Below, piece after piece: positions 44,829 through 52,414 of a DNA stretch of 64,000 nucleotides. Made by a program: the position numbers and the translations under genes. The stretch is from Waddlia chondrophila WSU 86-1044 (lineage in GTDB: Bacteria; Chlamydiota; Chlamydiia; Chlamydiales; CAMCWV01), in assembly GCA_945882915.1 (NCBI GenBank), contig CAMCWV010000009.1, positions 1-64,000 of the forward strand, in the 5' to 3' direction. The notes under the pieces are model-generated. The model did not search any database, was not told where the DNA came from, and saw only the letters and a program-made list of their open reading frames with translations. Each line of letters starts with the position of its first letter. Within the stretch, counting starts at the first letter, position 1.

Positions 44829-47411
44829 ATGAAATTACGTACGCAGTTGTTTCTCTACATCGGGGCTGTCTTCTTGCTGGTGTCCGTTGTCTCCTTTATC
44901 ATTCCAAACTACTTTGTGGCGCGCGATCTCGAGATTGCAGGGCAAGCAATGCGCAAAAGTATTCTTTATGACGAGGAAGAGCAGCAGGAAAATATTGCTC
45001 AGGCGATAAAAGAGGAGGTGGCAAGTAAAGAGTCCTCTCTTGATACAGCGCTCTATAAAATCGATACGGTTCTTAATCAGTTTTATAACTTGGTTCCTAA
45101 AAAGCCTCTGAGAGGGATCTGGCATACGGCTTCAAAAATCCTATTAAACAGTTCAGATATTGATTGCATCCAGGCAACTTATGGAGGAGATCTTGCCGCC
45201 CTCATCGTTGTAAGCAAGGCTGTGCTTTATCCGGTAGTGGTAGAGCCGCTTGTTGGAGATATCAGTTTAGTTGTCCTGAAGGCTCCTCCTGGGGTTTCTG
45301 CATCAGGCGCTCTGCAGACCTATATGGGAGTCCGCTCGATAGCAGGGGCTGAAAGGGCGGTAGAGTCTTCAGGCGCTTCCGCGCCAAGTGCTTTGATAGA
45401 TCCTGTCGAAGCGTTATCTCCTCCGATCTATTTATTTTCTTGGGACAAGGCATTACAGCTTCCTTCAGAGTATGAGCAGCTCCTTCAAGGGGCTAAAGGA
45501 GGTTCTCTTTCTCCTGATGAGCGCGCGTTAATTAAAGAGGTTGCCGCTGCTAAAGAGAAGTTGAAGGAGCTTGTTGGCTTTGTAACTGGAGGAGACACTT
45601 CCCAGGTCAAGCAGTATTTAGCTGACATCATCCAGCATGATACAACGGTCTTTAAAGACCCGGTTATTCTTGCTAGACTTAACTCTCTTACAGGAGCCGG
45701 TGAAGGGGCCTCTCCCTACAGGCAGTTTTTTCAGCCTCTTGGAAGTTCTGTCAATGGGAGTGATGGGGGGCTTTCTTCTAGCGAGCTTCAGGGCGGAACT
45801 CAGAAAGACTTTGCCGTTCAATTTTTGGAAAGCTCTCAAAGAGTCAACGTTGTTAATCTTGTTCACGAGCTGACGCGAGTGGCGAATTCTGACCTCCCTG
45901 AATTTGAACCTTTTGGAGAGCTCGCTCCTGTTGGCGTTGCAAGAGTAGTGACAGATAGGTTTTCTGGAATTGCAATCCTTGCTAAGGATGTGTTTTATCC
46001 TCATGCATTTATGAATTTTAATGATGCCAGTTACTATCAGCAGCATCCTCCAATTAATCCCGTCCTCCCCATCGCCTCATCACTTGCTGTTATTTCTTCT
46101 CCACAGACCGAGCAGGTGTTTCTTGCAAACACAATGCAGGTTAGCTCTAGGGTCTCCTCAAAAGATGGAGAGGGCGAAACGGTAGGTTATATTACCGTCG
46201 GAGATCTGATGAATAGCTTTTTAAAGCGGCTTGCAATGCAGTCTAACAGGACAGTTTTATTTGTTTCAGGAAGTGAGATTAAGTCTGCGTGTAACGAAAA
46301 AGGGGAGTTTTTGCCTTCGGAGATGTTTCAGGGATCGATTGAGGAGATGGTTAAATTAGGTGGTGGATCTGTTTTAATTGGGGCTGAAGGGAGTAAAGAG
46401 AACTATCTTTTTTATAGAGTTCCGGTGCTTGGTAAGTCAGATGTTCATTTGTTTATTATGCAGCCAGAAACTAAGGCGTATGGCCTTCTGCAGGCACTTC
46501 AGGTAATGATGGCTGATACTACGCGTAAGATTTCTGCTCAGCTTTTAATCGTACTTGTGGGGCTGTTTTTTGTTTCTTTAGGCGCTATTGGAAAGATCTC
46601 TAAAAACATTTCAGAGCCCATTTCTTTGCTTGCAAAGGCAACAATGCTTGTCGCTGAAGGGAGTTATGACGCGATTAGGCTTCCCCCGTCTCACAAGGTG
46701 AGCGCAGATGTTTCAACTCTTATGAAGTCTTTCGACAGCATGGTCACGGGCCTTCGTGATCGTGAAAAGGTGCGCGATGTCCTTAATAAGGTTGTCTCTA
46801 AGGATATTGCAGCAGAGATTTTGAGGGGAGATATCCATCTTGGTGGTGAAGAGAAGATGGTGACAATGCTCTTTTCTGATATTCGCGGGTTCACTAGGTC
46901 GTCAGAAAAGCTTTCTCCCCAGGTAGTTATTACTCGCTTAAATCGTTACATGACGAGGATGACGGCAGTTATTAATAACTACAACGGAGTGATTGACAAG
47001 TATGTGGGAGATGAGATCATGGCTCTCTACGGCGCTCCGGTAGCTCTTGCTCAGGGGGGGCTCAAGGCTGTTCAGTCGGGAATTGATATGATGCGCGCTC
47101 TTAAGAAGTTGAATGAAGAGTCTCTCTCTAAAGGAGAGCCGGCTATTCACATGGGGATAGGAATTCATACAGGTGTTGTGGTTGCAGGAAGTATGGGGGC
47201 TGAAGATCGCCTTAACTACACTGTGCTAGGCGCAAACGTTAATCTGGCTGCTAGATTGTGTAATGGAGCTGCCCCTGGAGAGATTCTAATTAGCAAACAC
47301 ACGCTTAATGAGCCCGAAGTGCATCAAAATATTCAGATTATTAGTTCCCGGCAAATGGAGTTCAAAGGGTTCACCGATCCTATGACTGTCTACTCAGTCC
47401 GGTATGACTAA
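44829..47411 (+). CDS. membrane class III adenylate cyclase
   Basis: An 860-aa sensor cyclase. TM1 (about 7-29) and TM2 (about 570-592) flank a large extracytoplasmic domain; a HAMP region follows (NISEPISLLAKATMLVAEGS) and the class III catalytic domain spans about 675-855. Metal-binding Asp are in LFSDIRGFT (D684) and VGDEIMA (D728). Lys724 in DKYVGD and Thr798 in NYTVLG specify adenine; Asn805 and Arg809 in NVNLAAR are the transition-state residues. All catalytic residues are present, so it should make cAMP. The SD (ATAGG) is close to ATG 44829. Such cyclases are not part of the reduced Chlamydiaceae gene set. Confidence 0.88.
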   Translation: MKLRTQLFLYIGAVFLLVSVVSFIIPNYFVARDLEIAGQAMRKSILYDEEEQQENIAQAIKEEVASKESSLDTALYKIDTVLNQFYNLVPKKPLRGIWHTASKILLNSSDIDCIQATYGGDLAALIVVSKAVLYPVVVEPLVGDISLVVLKAPPGVSASGALQTYMGVRSIAGAERAVESSGASAPSALIDPVEALSPPIYLFSWDKALQLPSEYEQLLQGAKGGSLSPDERALIKEVAAAKEKLKELVGFVTGGDTSQVKQYLADIIQHDTTVFKDPVILARLNSLTGAGEGASPYRQFFQPLGSSVNGSDGGLSSSELQGGTQKDFAVQFLESSQRVNVVNLVHELTRVANSDLPEFEPFGELAPVGVARVVTDRFSGIAILAKDVFYPHAFMNFNDASYYQQHPPINPVLPIASSLAVISSPQTEQVFLANTMQVSSRVSSKDGEGETVGYITVGDLMNSFLKRLAMQSNRTVLFVSGSEIKSACNEKGEFLPSEMFQGSIEEMVKLGGGSVLIGAEGSKENYLFYRVPVLGKSDVHLFIMQPETKAYGLLQALQVMMADTTRKISAQLLIVLVGLFFVSLGAIGKISKNISEPISLLAKATMLVAEGSYDAIRLPPSHKVSADVSTLMKSFDSMVTGLRDREKVRDVLNKVVSKDIAAEILRGDIHLGGEEKMVTMLFSDIRGFTRSSEKLSPQVVITRLNRYMTRMTAVINNYNGVIDKYVGDEIMALYGAPVALAQGGLKAVQSGIDMMRALKKLNEESLSKGEPAIHMGIGIHTGVVVAGSMGAEDRLNYTVLGANVNLAARLCNGAAPGEILISKHTLNEPEVHQNIQIISSRQMEFKGFTDPMTVYSVRYD

Positions 47412-47424
47412 ACAACCGCGCAAA

Positions 47425-47455
47425 GGTAATGTGAAGGTCACGGGTTCGATTCTTG
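47425..47455 (+). other. possible tRNA 3'-end remnant
   Basis: GGTAATGTGAAGGTCACGGG followed by TTCGATTCTTGC looks like a tRNA from the 3' half of the anticodon stem through the T arm (GGGTTCGATTC). No matching 5' half or acceptor stem is present, so it is not a functional tRNA. It stands at the left edge of an accessory block and may be an integration scar. Confidence 0.3.
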
Positions 47456-47558
47456 CTTTAGGCAACGCTTTCTCCTCGTAAATCACCCTAAAACGCCACT
47501 TTCAGCTTTCGCCATTTATCGTCATTTTCTGTGAACTTTTGTGTTGGCCCATTCAACA

Positions 47559-47774
47559 ATGAAGTGCGACAAAGGTTATGAAGCTGCTTGGGAAGAGGAA
47601 GAGGCTCCGTCTAAATGGGCTAGCAAGAAAGAGAAGGAAGGCTATGCGCAGGGCGCAGATGATGCTTGGATGTATGATGAGGGATATTGCGATGGCGTGA
47701 ACAAGAAAAGGCCAAAATACTCTCAAGACCCCTTTTACATGGACGGGTTCAAAGACGGAAAGGGCGATAGGTAG
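47559..47774 (+). CDS. small acidic protein, RMF-like pattern
   Basis: A 71-aa protein from ATG 47559 (an earlier start at 47541 is possible). It is highly charged and ends with a GYCDG...PFYMDGFKDG pattern. Small phage- and plasmid-borne proteins and ribosome modulation factor share Gxx(D/A)G...P...GxxxG spacing, but the similarity is weak. It lies in a short accessory block with a BRO-type gene. Confidence 0.45.
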   Translation: MKCDKGYEAAWEEEEAPSKWASKKEKEGYAQGADDAWMYDEGYCDGVNKKRPKYSQDPFYMDGFKDGKGDR

Positions 47775-47806
47775 GCTCCTAGGAGGGGTAGCCTGGACCT
47801 GCCTGA

Positions 47807-48658
47807 TTATTCCTCATCAGAGGGGTGCTCTATTTTTTTTTGCTTCGTGGGCTGCAAGTAGTTTTCAGCAGAGACTACTTTTTTATGTGTTTTGTTCTCT
47901 AGTTCCAGGCGCGCTCTTTTTGCAATGCCCCCGCCCGTTTTCGCAGCAATTGTATTTTCGGGCATGCCGGTAGCATCGGTGCTTTCAGCTATTTGTCGGG
48001 TGGACAGTTCGGCCAAGGCGGTAAAAATCAACTCAGCTTCGCTCATATGGTCGCGTAAATTTTGAGTCTTTAGGCCCTTGATGTCTTTGTGTGCTTTTAC
48101 TGATAGGCCTGTCCATTCCTGATGAATAATGTTAGTGAGAGTGGCGAACTTTTGGCCTTCTTTGATGTCGTGGTCTTTCCAGAAATCAGTGAGTTTATTA
48201 CGGGTTTCTTGTCCCATCATGCGCTGTTGAATCCACTTGTCGCTGCGGCCATGCTTCTGCCAGGTTTCGCGCGCGCGGTCCAATGACCTTTCAGGGTCGG
48301 TCATTTCTTGTAGTCGTTCATGCCCCACTTTCGCAAGCCAGAGTTTTATAGGCTCGGCTTTAGGGCTTGGTACAGACTGAATCAGTCGTAAGATTGTCTC
48401 AACATCAGCAGCGTCTGTTAAGTATTTTTTCCCATCAGCAGCTTCTAATTTCAGTCGGTGACAATTTGTCACCGACTGACTACCTTCTTTTTTCAGTCGT
48501 TCTTTGAGCTTGTTCCAATACTTCCTAGCTGATTGAAAATCAGCCTGTTGGGTCAGAACTTGGATAATGTCCACCACAGAAAAATACCAAGTCTCTGTTG
48601 TCTCGTCATATATGCGACGTATTTTGTGGTCTTCAAAAGGGACTAGGTCGGTCTTCAT
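47807..48658 (-). CDS. BRO-N domain protein (phage antirepressor-like)
   Basis: A 283-aa protein. The N-terminal BRO-N domain (about 1-110) has the pattern IRRIYDETTETWYFSVVDII then ARKYWNKLKERLKKEG and YLTDAADVETILRLIQSVPS. The C-terminal part (about 110-283) includes a GGGIAKRARLELE segment typical of a widespread family of BRO-N proteins in bacterial accessory regions. BRO-N domains bind DNA. I chose ATG 48658 with AGGAAG upstream; 48760 would add an unrelated tail. A good terminator lies just upstream and blocks read-through from the right. Confidence 0.75.
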   Translation of the reverse strand: MKTDLVPFEDHKIRRIYDETTETWYFSVVDIIQVLTQQADFQSARKYWNKLKERLKKEGSQSVTNCHRLKLEAADGKKYLTDAADVETILRLIQSVPSPKAEPIKLWLAKVGHERLQEMTDPERSLDRARETWQKHGRSDKWIQQRMMGQETRNKLTDFWKDHDIKEGQKFATLTNIIHQEWTGLSVKAHKDIKGLKTQNLRDHMSEAELIFTALAELSTRQIAESTDATGMPENTIAAKTGGGIAKRARLELENKTHKKVVSAENYLQPTKQKKIEHPSDEE

Positions 48659-48744
48659 AGCGAACTTCCTATAGCAGAGCTGATGGAACGATGCATGCAA
48701 AGCCCACCAACAGGGCAATCGATGCATACACAATTCATGGCGAG

Positions 48745-48777
48745 ATAAAAAAAGAACCACGAGCGGGAGCCCGTGGC
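48745..48777 (-). terminator. intrinsic terminator upstream of the BRO gene
   Basis: On the minus strand GCCACGGGCTCCCGCTCGTG then GTTCTTTTTTT: an 8-bp GC-rich stem (one mismatch) with a tight loop and a long T-run. It would stop minus-strand transcripts before the BRO gene at 48658. A GCATGGCTAGGCCATGC hairpin lies next to it. Confidence 0.75.
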
Positions 48778-49238
48778 TTTCGCATGGCTAGGCCATGCGG
48801 GATGATGACGTTCACTGTAGCAGTTTTATGGTTTTTCCATCAAAGCGAGTTGTTGTGAGCTGTTGTCTATCTTCGTTGATTGTGTGTAAAGGCGTTGCAT
48901 GTGATATCGCTAGCTAATCTGCATGCTATTGCATGGCATTCGTAAGTCCTCGCCTTTTCAACTTCGAACCCAGATTGAGCAATTCGCGTTGAGACTATGC
49001 TGTCAACAGGCTGGAGCAGGTTCAAGATCTAAGCGATAGATTTTTTTCACAGCAGCAATGGCGCTTAAATGGTCTAACCACTCTACTTGTGCATGCATAC
49101 CCATTCTGACTCTCCCTATTGCAGAATTCATGGAGGGTCACTGTAAATCAGAATTTTATTTCTGCAAACTGCTCAATCTGGGTTCGAAGTGCGACAAAAG
49201 AGGCTTTTATTACCTGCATTTTTAGGCTTTTTTCTTTC
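48778..49238. other. non-coding block with a 20-bp inverted repeat
   Basis: CTTCGAACCCAGATTGAGCA at 48962-48981 is repeated inverted at 49170-49189. The second copy runs into GAAGTGCGACAAA (49186-49198), which also occurs at 47561-47573, near the left edge of the accessory block. No gene is supported between them. The pattern suggests debris of an integrated element. Confidence 0.5.
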
Positions 49239-49374
49239 TCTCACGTTCTCTCACACCTCTGTGTTTCAAAAATCTTAATGCCAGTTTTTTGAAACACAGA
49301 GGCATGAGAGAAAATACAAAAAAGTTTGTAACAGGTCACATGCACCGACGAAGGAGGGGTATGTGACCTGTTAC
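49239..49374. repeat. TAACAGTTCACATAC double-hairpin repeat (copy B, inverted)
   Basis: Inverted relative to 32247. The TTCTCTCACACCTCTGTGTT...AACACAGAGGCATGAGAGAA hairpin comes first, then TACAAAAAAGTTTGTAACAG and the GGTCACATGC...GTATGTGACC hairpin. Compensatory changes (GTTCACAT to GGTCACAT with matching CC) keep the stem paired. Confidence 0.78.
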
Positions 49375-49394
49375 GTTTTCAGCTAAGAGGAGTC
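49375..49394. repeat. right-end fragment of a palindromic element
   Basis: GTTTTCAGCTAAGAGGAGTC abuts the family-3 repeat directly. The left arm is absent, as if the hairpin repeat had inserted into, or recombined with, a palindromic element. Confidence 0.6.
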
Positions 49395-49433
49395 TATCAT
49401 CAAGGCGGGAATAAGGCTCTTCTGCTAGGCCCA

Positions 49434-50360
49434 CTAGAAGGAGACGACGATACTGCCTTCGATGACGAGAATTTCGTCCTCAGAGGAGGATCTGTCGCGG
49501 ATGAAGGTGTTTCCTTTTAAGAAATACCCTGAGGTGAGGAGCATATTAACGCCCGGACTATGTTGATAGGCGAGTTTGATATCAACTTCTTGGCCATAGC
49601 CGCGTGTTTTAATAGCCGTATAGTTTTGAGTGCAGTGGTACCGGTTAGACGCGTACTCCCCTTCTTTCTTTTTGAGGTATCTATAAGAAAGGGTCAAAGA
49701 GAGGTCGTCTCTGGGCTGAAATTCGCAGCGCGTTCCAAGTACCTCAACGTTGGAAGAGGGGGTGTGAAATAGCATGCTGCGGTATTCCATCCCCTGGTTA
49801 AGAGGGTGGAGCCCGCCTACTTCTTCTGGGCGGTAAGGGAATTGTGCTGGATTTTCGCTGGCCTGTGAGCGCAGATAAGAGAGTGTTAAAACAGGTTCCC
49901 AGGTGCCGTAGCTCATTTTTTTAACGGTTTCTACGCAAAGAAGCCCTTGGCTTTCCTTGATAGAGTTTAGAGCTGCTCCGTGTGGGGTCTCTCGCCCAAT
50001 GCCTGTTGATATATAAACGTTTCCAATGCGGCGGAGGACATCAAAAACAAGCCCTTCAGGAGTGTTGGCTAGGGAGCCTCTTTGGTAGGTATGGTGCTGT
50101 AGATTCTTTTTGTCGCTAGCTGCAGAGGTAAGGGTTGTATTCTTGGTTTTTGTTGCTGCGTACCAGTCGGTAAGAGAGTGTGCCTTATTGACATAGGCCA
50201 AAGCGTACTTTGTTTTAAGAACAGGGGTTTTGAAAGTAGTTGACTGAGAAGAGTTAAAGGAATTCTGGCTGTTTTCAGCGGCAAGCAAACTTCCACTTGC
50301 TCCAAATAGAAAAGTGAGCACTATTAAACACGTCGACTTTAGCCTATTCGCGTATGACAT
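49434..50360 (-). CDS. predicted outer-membrane protein of unknown function
   Basis: A 308-aa protein with a signal peptide (hydrophobic core about 11-26, cleavage near LLA-AEN). The mature part is rich in Tyr, Ser and Thr with alternating strands and ends with a terminal Phe (EGSIVVSF), typical of beta-barrel outer-membrane proteins. No named family is recognised. ATG 50360 has AAAGGAC upstream. Confidence 0.6.
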   Translation of the reverse strand: MSYANRLKSTCLIVLTFLFGASGSLLAAENSQNSFNSSQSTTFKTPVLKTKYALAYVNKAHSLTDWYAATKTKNTTLTSAASDKKNLQHHTYQRGSLANTPEGLVFDVLRRIGNVYISTGIGRETPHGAALNSIKESQGLLCVETVKKMSYGTWEPVLTLSYLRSQASENPAQFPYRPEEVGGLHPLNQGMEYRSMLFHTPSSNVEVLGTRCEFQPRDDLSLTLSYRYLKKKEGEYASNRYHCTQNYTAIKTRGYGQEVDIKLAYQHSPGVNMLLTSGYFLKGNTFIRDRSSSEDEILVIEGSIVVSF

Positions 50361-50496
50361 TAAGGGGTCCTTTTACTAGCCCTCTTCCAAAATCCCGTTA
50401 GAATTCGATGGTAAATTTTGAAAAAGCTCTATTATTAATCTTAATTATTATGTGTATCAAGTTTGAGAAAATTAGTACAAACTTTTTTGCTTTTAT

Positions 50497-51285
50497 TCAG
50501 CGCAGCGTTCTCTCAATGTAATTCAATAAGGTGACGTTGCCGCTATCAAATAGCTCTGTAAGATTTGACAAATTTGCATTTCCTTGAATATAGCCTCTAA
50601 GTTCTTTCCAGGCAGCCTGCTCCTCTTCTGCAGTTCCTGCCAGCGGGGCTAGCATTGCAAGTCTCAAGAGGTTGTTGGCGTAAAGGAGCGGGCCAAAAGC
50701 TTTTTGAGCAGGCTCTGCAAAGAGTTGTTCTTGTAGGCTTGTTTTGAGTTTCAGCGCTTTTGCATTTGCTTCCGCATACTTTCCTGCGCTGATAAGAAGT
50801 GTTGTCTCTGCATAGTCAACATAGGGAGAGGCGTGTGTTTCTGATTTTGCAAAGGTCAAGGCACCGTCTGCGTATTCAGTTGCAAGCTCAGGATTTTCTT
50901 TTTCGAGGAGCGTTTGCGCGATGAGGGCGTCATATTTAGCGCGAAGAGAGGGGTGTTTATTAAGTCCCTGCTTTAAAGAGGCCATCGCTTGCTGTAGAGA
51001 TTCAGGCGTCGTGCTGTTTTTGAGTTGAATGTATTGATTTTCGACTTCTAAGTAGCTTAAAGTGTCGGTGCTTTCGTAGCGCGTGCTAAAGAAAAAAAGA
51101 AAGAGGTAGGCGCCAAGTAGAACAGCGAGCAATCCTAAAATAAGCCATCCAAAGCGCGAGATGAAGTCAATGACAGCAAGCGGAAGCTGGGATGGGTTCT
51201 TTTTAGTAGGCTCTTGAGGAGCTAAGTGAGAGTTTTTTTCATGAGACATCTTTTCTGCTGTGTTTTTTGGTGTAAGAGTTGGCAT
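50497..51285 (-). CDS. single-pass membrane protein with TPR-like C-terminal domain
   Basis: A 262-aa protein with one transmembrane segment (about 45-71, FGWLILGLLAVLLGAYLFLF) and a helical repeat domain with the layout of YfgM/TPR_21 proteins. The N-terminus is lysine-rich and cytoplasmic. Such proteins can act as periplasmic chaperone partners. The start is ATG 51285, behind a palindromic-element end (GAGGAG 13 nt upstream); ATG 51249 is an alternative. Confidence 0.6.
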   Translation of the reverse strand: MPTLTPKNTAEKMSHEKNSHLAPQEPTKKNPSQLPLAVIDFISRFGWLILGLLAVLLGAYLFLFFFSTRYESTDTLSYLEVENQYIQLKNSTTPESLQQAMASLKQGLNKHPSLRAKYDALIAQTLLEKENPELATEYADGALTFAKSETHASPYVDYAETTLLISAGKYAEANAKALKLKTSLQEQLFAEPAQKAFGPLLYANNLLRLAMLAPLAGTAEEEQAAWKELRGYIQGNANLSNLTELFDSGNVTLLNYIERTLR

Positions 51286-51294
51286 AAAGAATTA

Positions 51295-51364
51295 TATACT
51301 CCTCATAGCTGAAAACGGGGCTTTGGCGTGGTCCAAGTTCCTGTTTTCAGTTACGAGGAGTATA
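51295..51364. repeat. palindromic GAGGAGTATA element, short form (70 bp)
   Basis: TATACTCCTCATAGCTGAAA and the inverted TTTTCAGTTACGAGGAGTATA-type end. The arms have several mismatches, so this copy is older than the one at 43416. It lies between divergent genes. Confidence 0.83.
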
Positions 51365-51452
51365 TAAAGATTTCCACATTTTCATTGGATAATCATAGTC
51401 TGTTTTTCTTAAATGTAAAGGCAAAAGTTGTAACCAAAAGGGGAGCGTTGTT

Positions 51453-52259
51453 GTGGAAGAATTGTGTGAAGTAGATATTGAAAAGATTGTGGTTAACCCA
51501 TTGCAGCCTCGCAGGGAGTTTGCTTTAGAAGGCCTTACCGAGCTTTCGGCATCGATTCTTGCAGTTGGATTAATCCATCCTCCGGTTGTTCGTAGAATAC
51601 GGGAGTCAAATACTTTAGAGCTCGTTGCTGGGGAAAGGCGCCTGCGCGCAGTTCAGATGCTTGGATGGAAAAAGATGTCAGTTTGCATCCGAGATGGCGA
51701 CCGAAAGAACTCTGGTGAACTTGCCCTTATTGAAAACGTCCAGAGAGTAGACCTTAATCCTATTGAGGTGGCTCAGGCCCTGCGCGGTTTAATCGACCAG
51801 TTTCATTACATCCAAGAAGAGCTTGCCGATAAGATCGGAAAGAAACGCTCAACTGTTGCCAATTACCTCCGGCTACTTTCGCTTCCTCTTGCAATGCAAC
51901 AAAGTGTTCTTAAGGGAAACCTTACTATGGGACATGCCAAAGTTGTGCTCTCCCTTGAAGGTGAAGAGGCGCAGCAGCTTCTTCATGATATGATTGTAAA
52001 AGAGCAGCTCACTGTTCGGCAAGCAGAAGAGCAGGCATTAAAGCTGTCGACTAAACCAAAGAAAGCCCAATCAGCGGCACCTGCGCAGCAAGATATCCAT
52101 TTAGAGAGGGTCGAGGAGCAGCTCAGAGAAAGGCTCGGAACGAAGGTTGCCATTCAGTCTCAGGGAAAGAAGGGGGGCAGGGTGAGCATCGATTACTACA
52201 GTCTCGATGATCTCCAGCGTCTTCTAGACCTCCTGGGCATATCCTGCGAGGCTGTCTAG
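51453..52259 (+). CDS. parB: chromosome partitioning protein ParB (Spo0J)
   Basis: A 268-aa ParB/Spo0J. N-terminal ParB/Srx domain: VNPLQPRREF, then LVAGERRLRAVQMLGW (the GERRxRA box that binds CTP) and ENVQRVDLNPIE. A helix-turn-helix follows (LADKIGKKRSTVANYLRLL). It binds parS near the origin and loads partitioning machinery. The start is GTG 51453 with AAAGGGGA upstream. No parA is adjacent. Confidence 0.92.
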   Translation: MEELCEVDIEKIVVNPLQPRREFALEGLTELSASILAVGLIHPPVVRRIRESNTLELVAGERRLRAVQMLGWKKMSVCIRDGDRKNSGELALIENVQRVDLNPIEVAQALRGLIDQFHYIQEELADKIGKKRSTVANYLRLLSLPLAMQQSVLKGNLTMGHAKVVLSLEGEEAQQLLHDMIVKEQLTVRQAEEQALKLSTKPKKAQSAAPAQQDIHLERVEEQLRERLGTKVAIQSQGKKGGRVSIDYYSLDDLQRLLDLLGISCEAV

Positions 52260-52293
52260 CCGCAGTGTTTCTATAAAAATCATAAGTAGACAA

Positions 52294-52335
52294 GCAAATT
52301 GTCTTTAGTGGGTAACCAGACCGTCCCGGTCTGGG
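52294..52335 (+). repeat. CCAGACCG hairpin repeat
   Basis: AGCAAATTGTCTTTAGTGGG then a CCAGACCGTCCCGGTCTGG hairpin, a second copy of the sequence at 43371-43413. The hairpin follows the parB stop by about 50 bp and probably ends its transcript. The remaining gap to 52414 holds nothing else recognisable. Confidence 0.65.
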
Positions 52336-52414
52336 ATTGAGACTAAGTCGTCAACACATGCTTGCTTCTAACAAGGGCGCTAGTCAGTCGGATTGCAACA
52401 TAAGGGTTTGTTCT

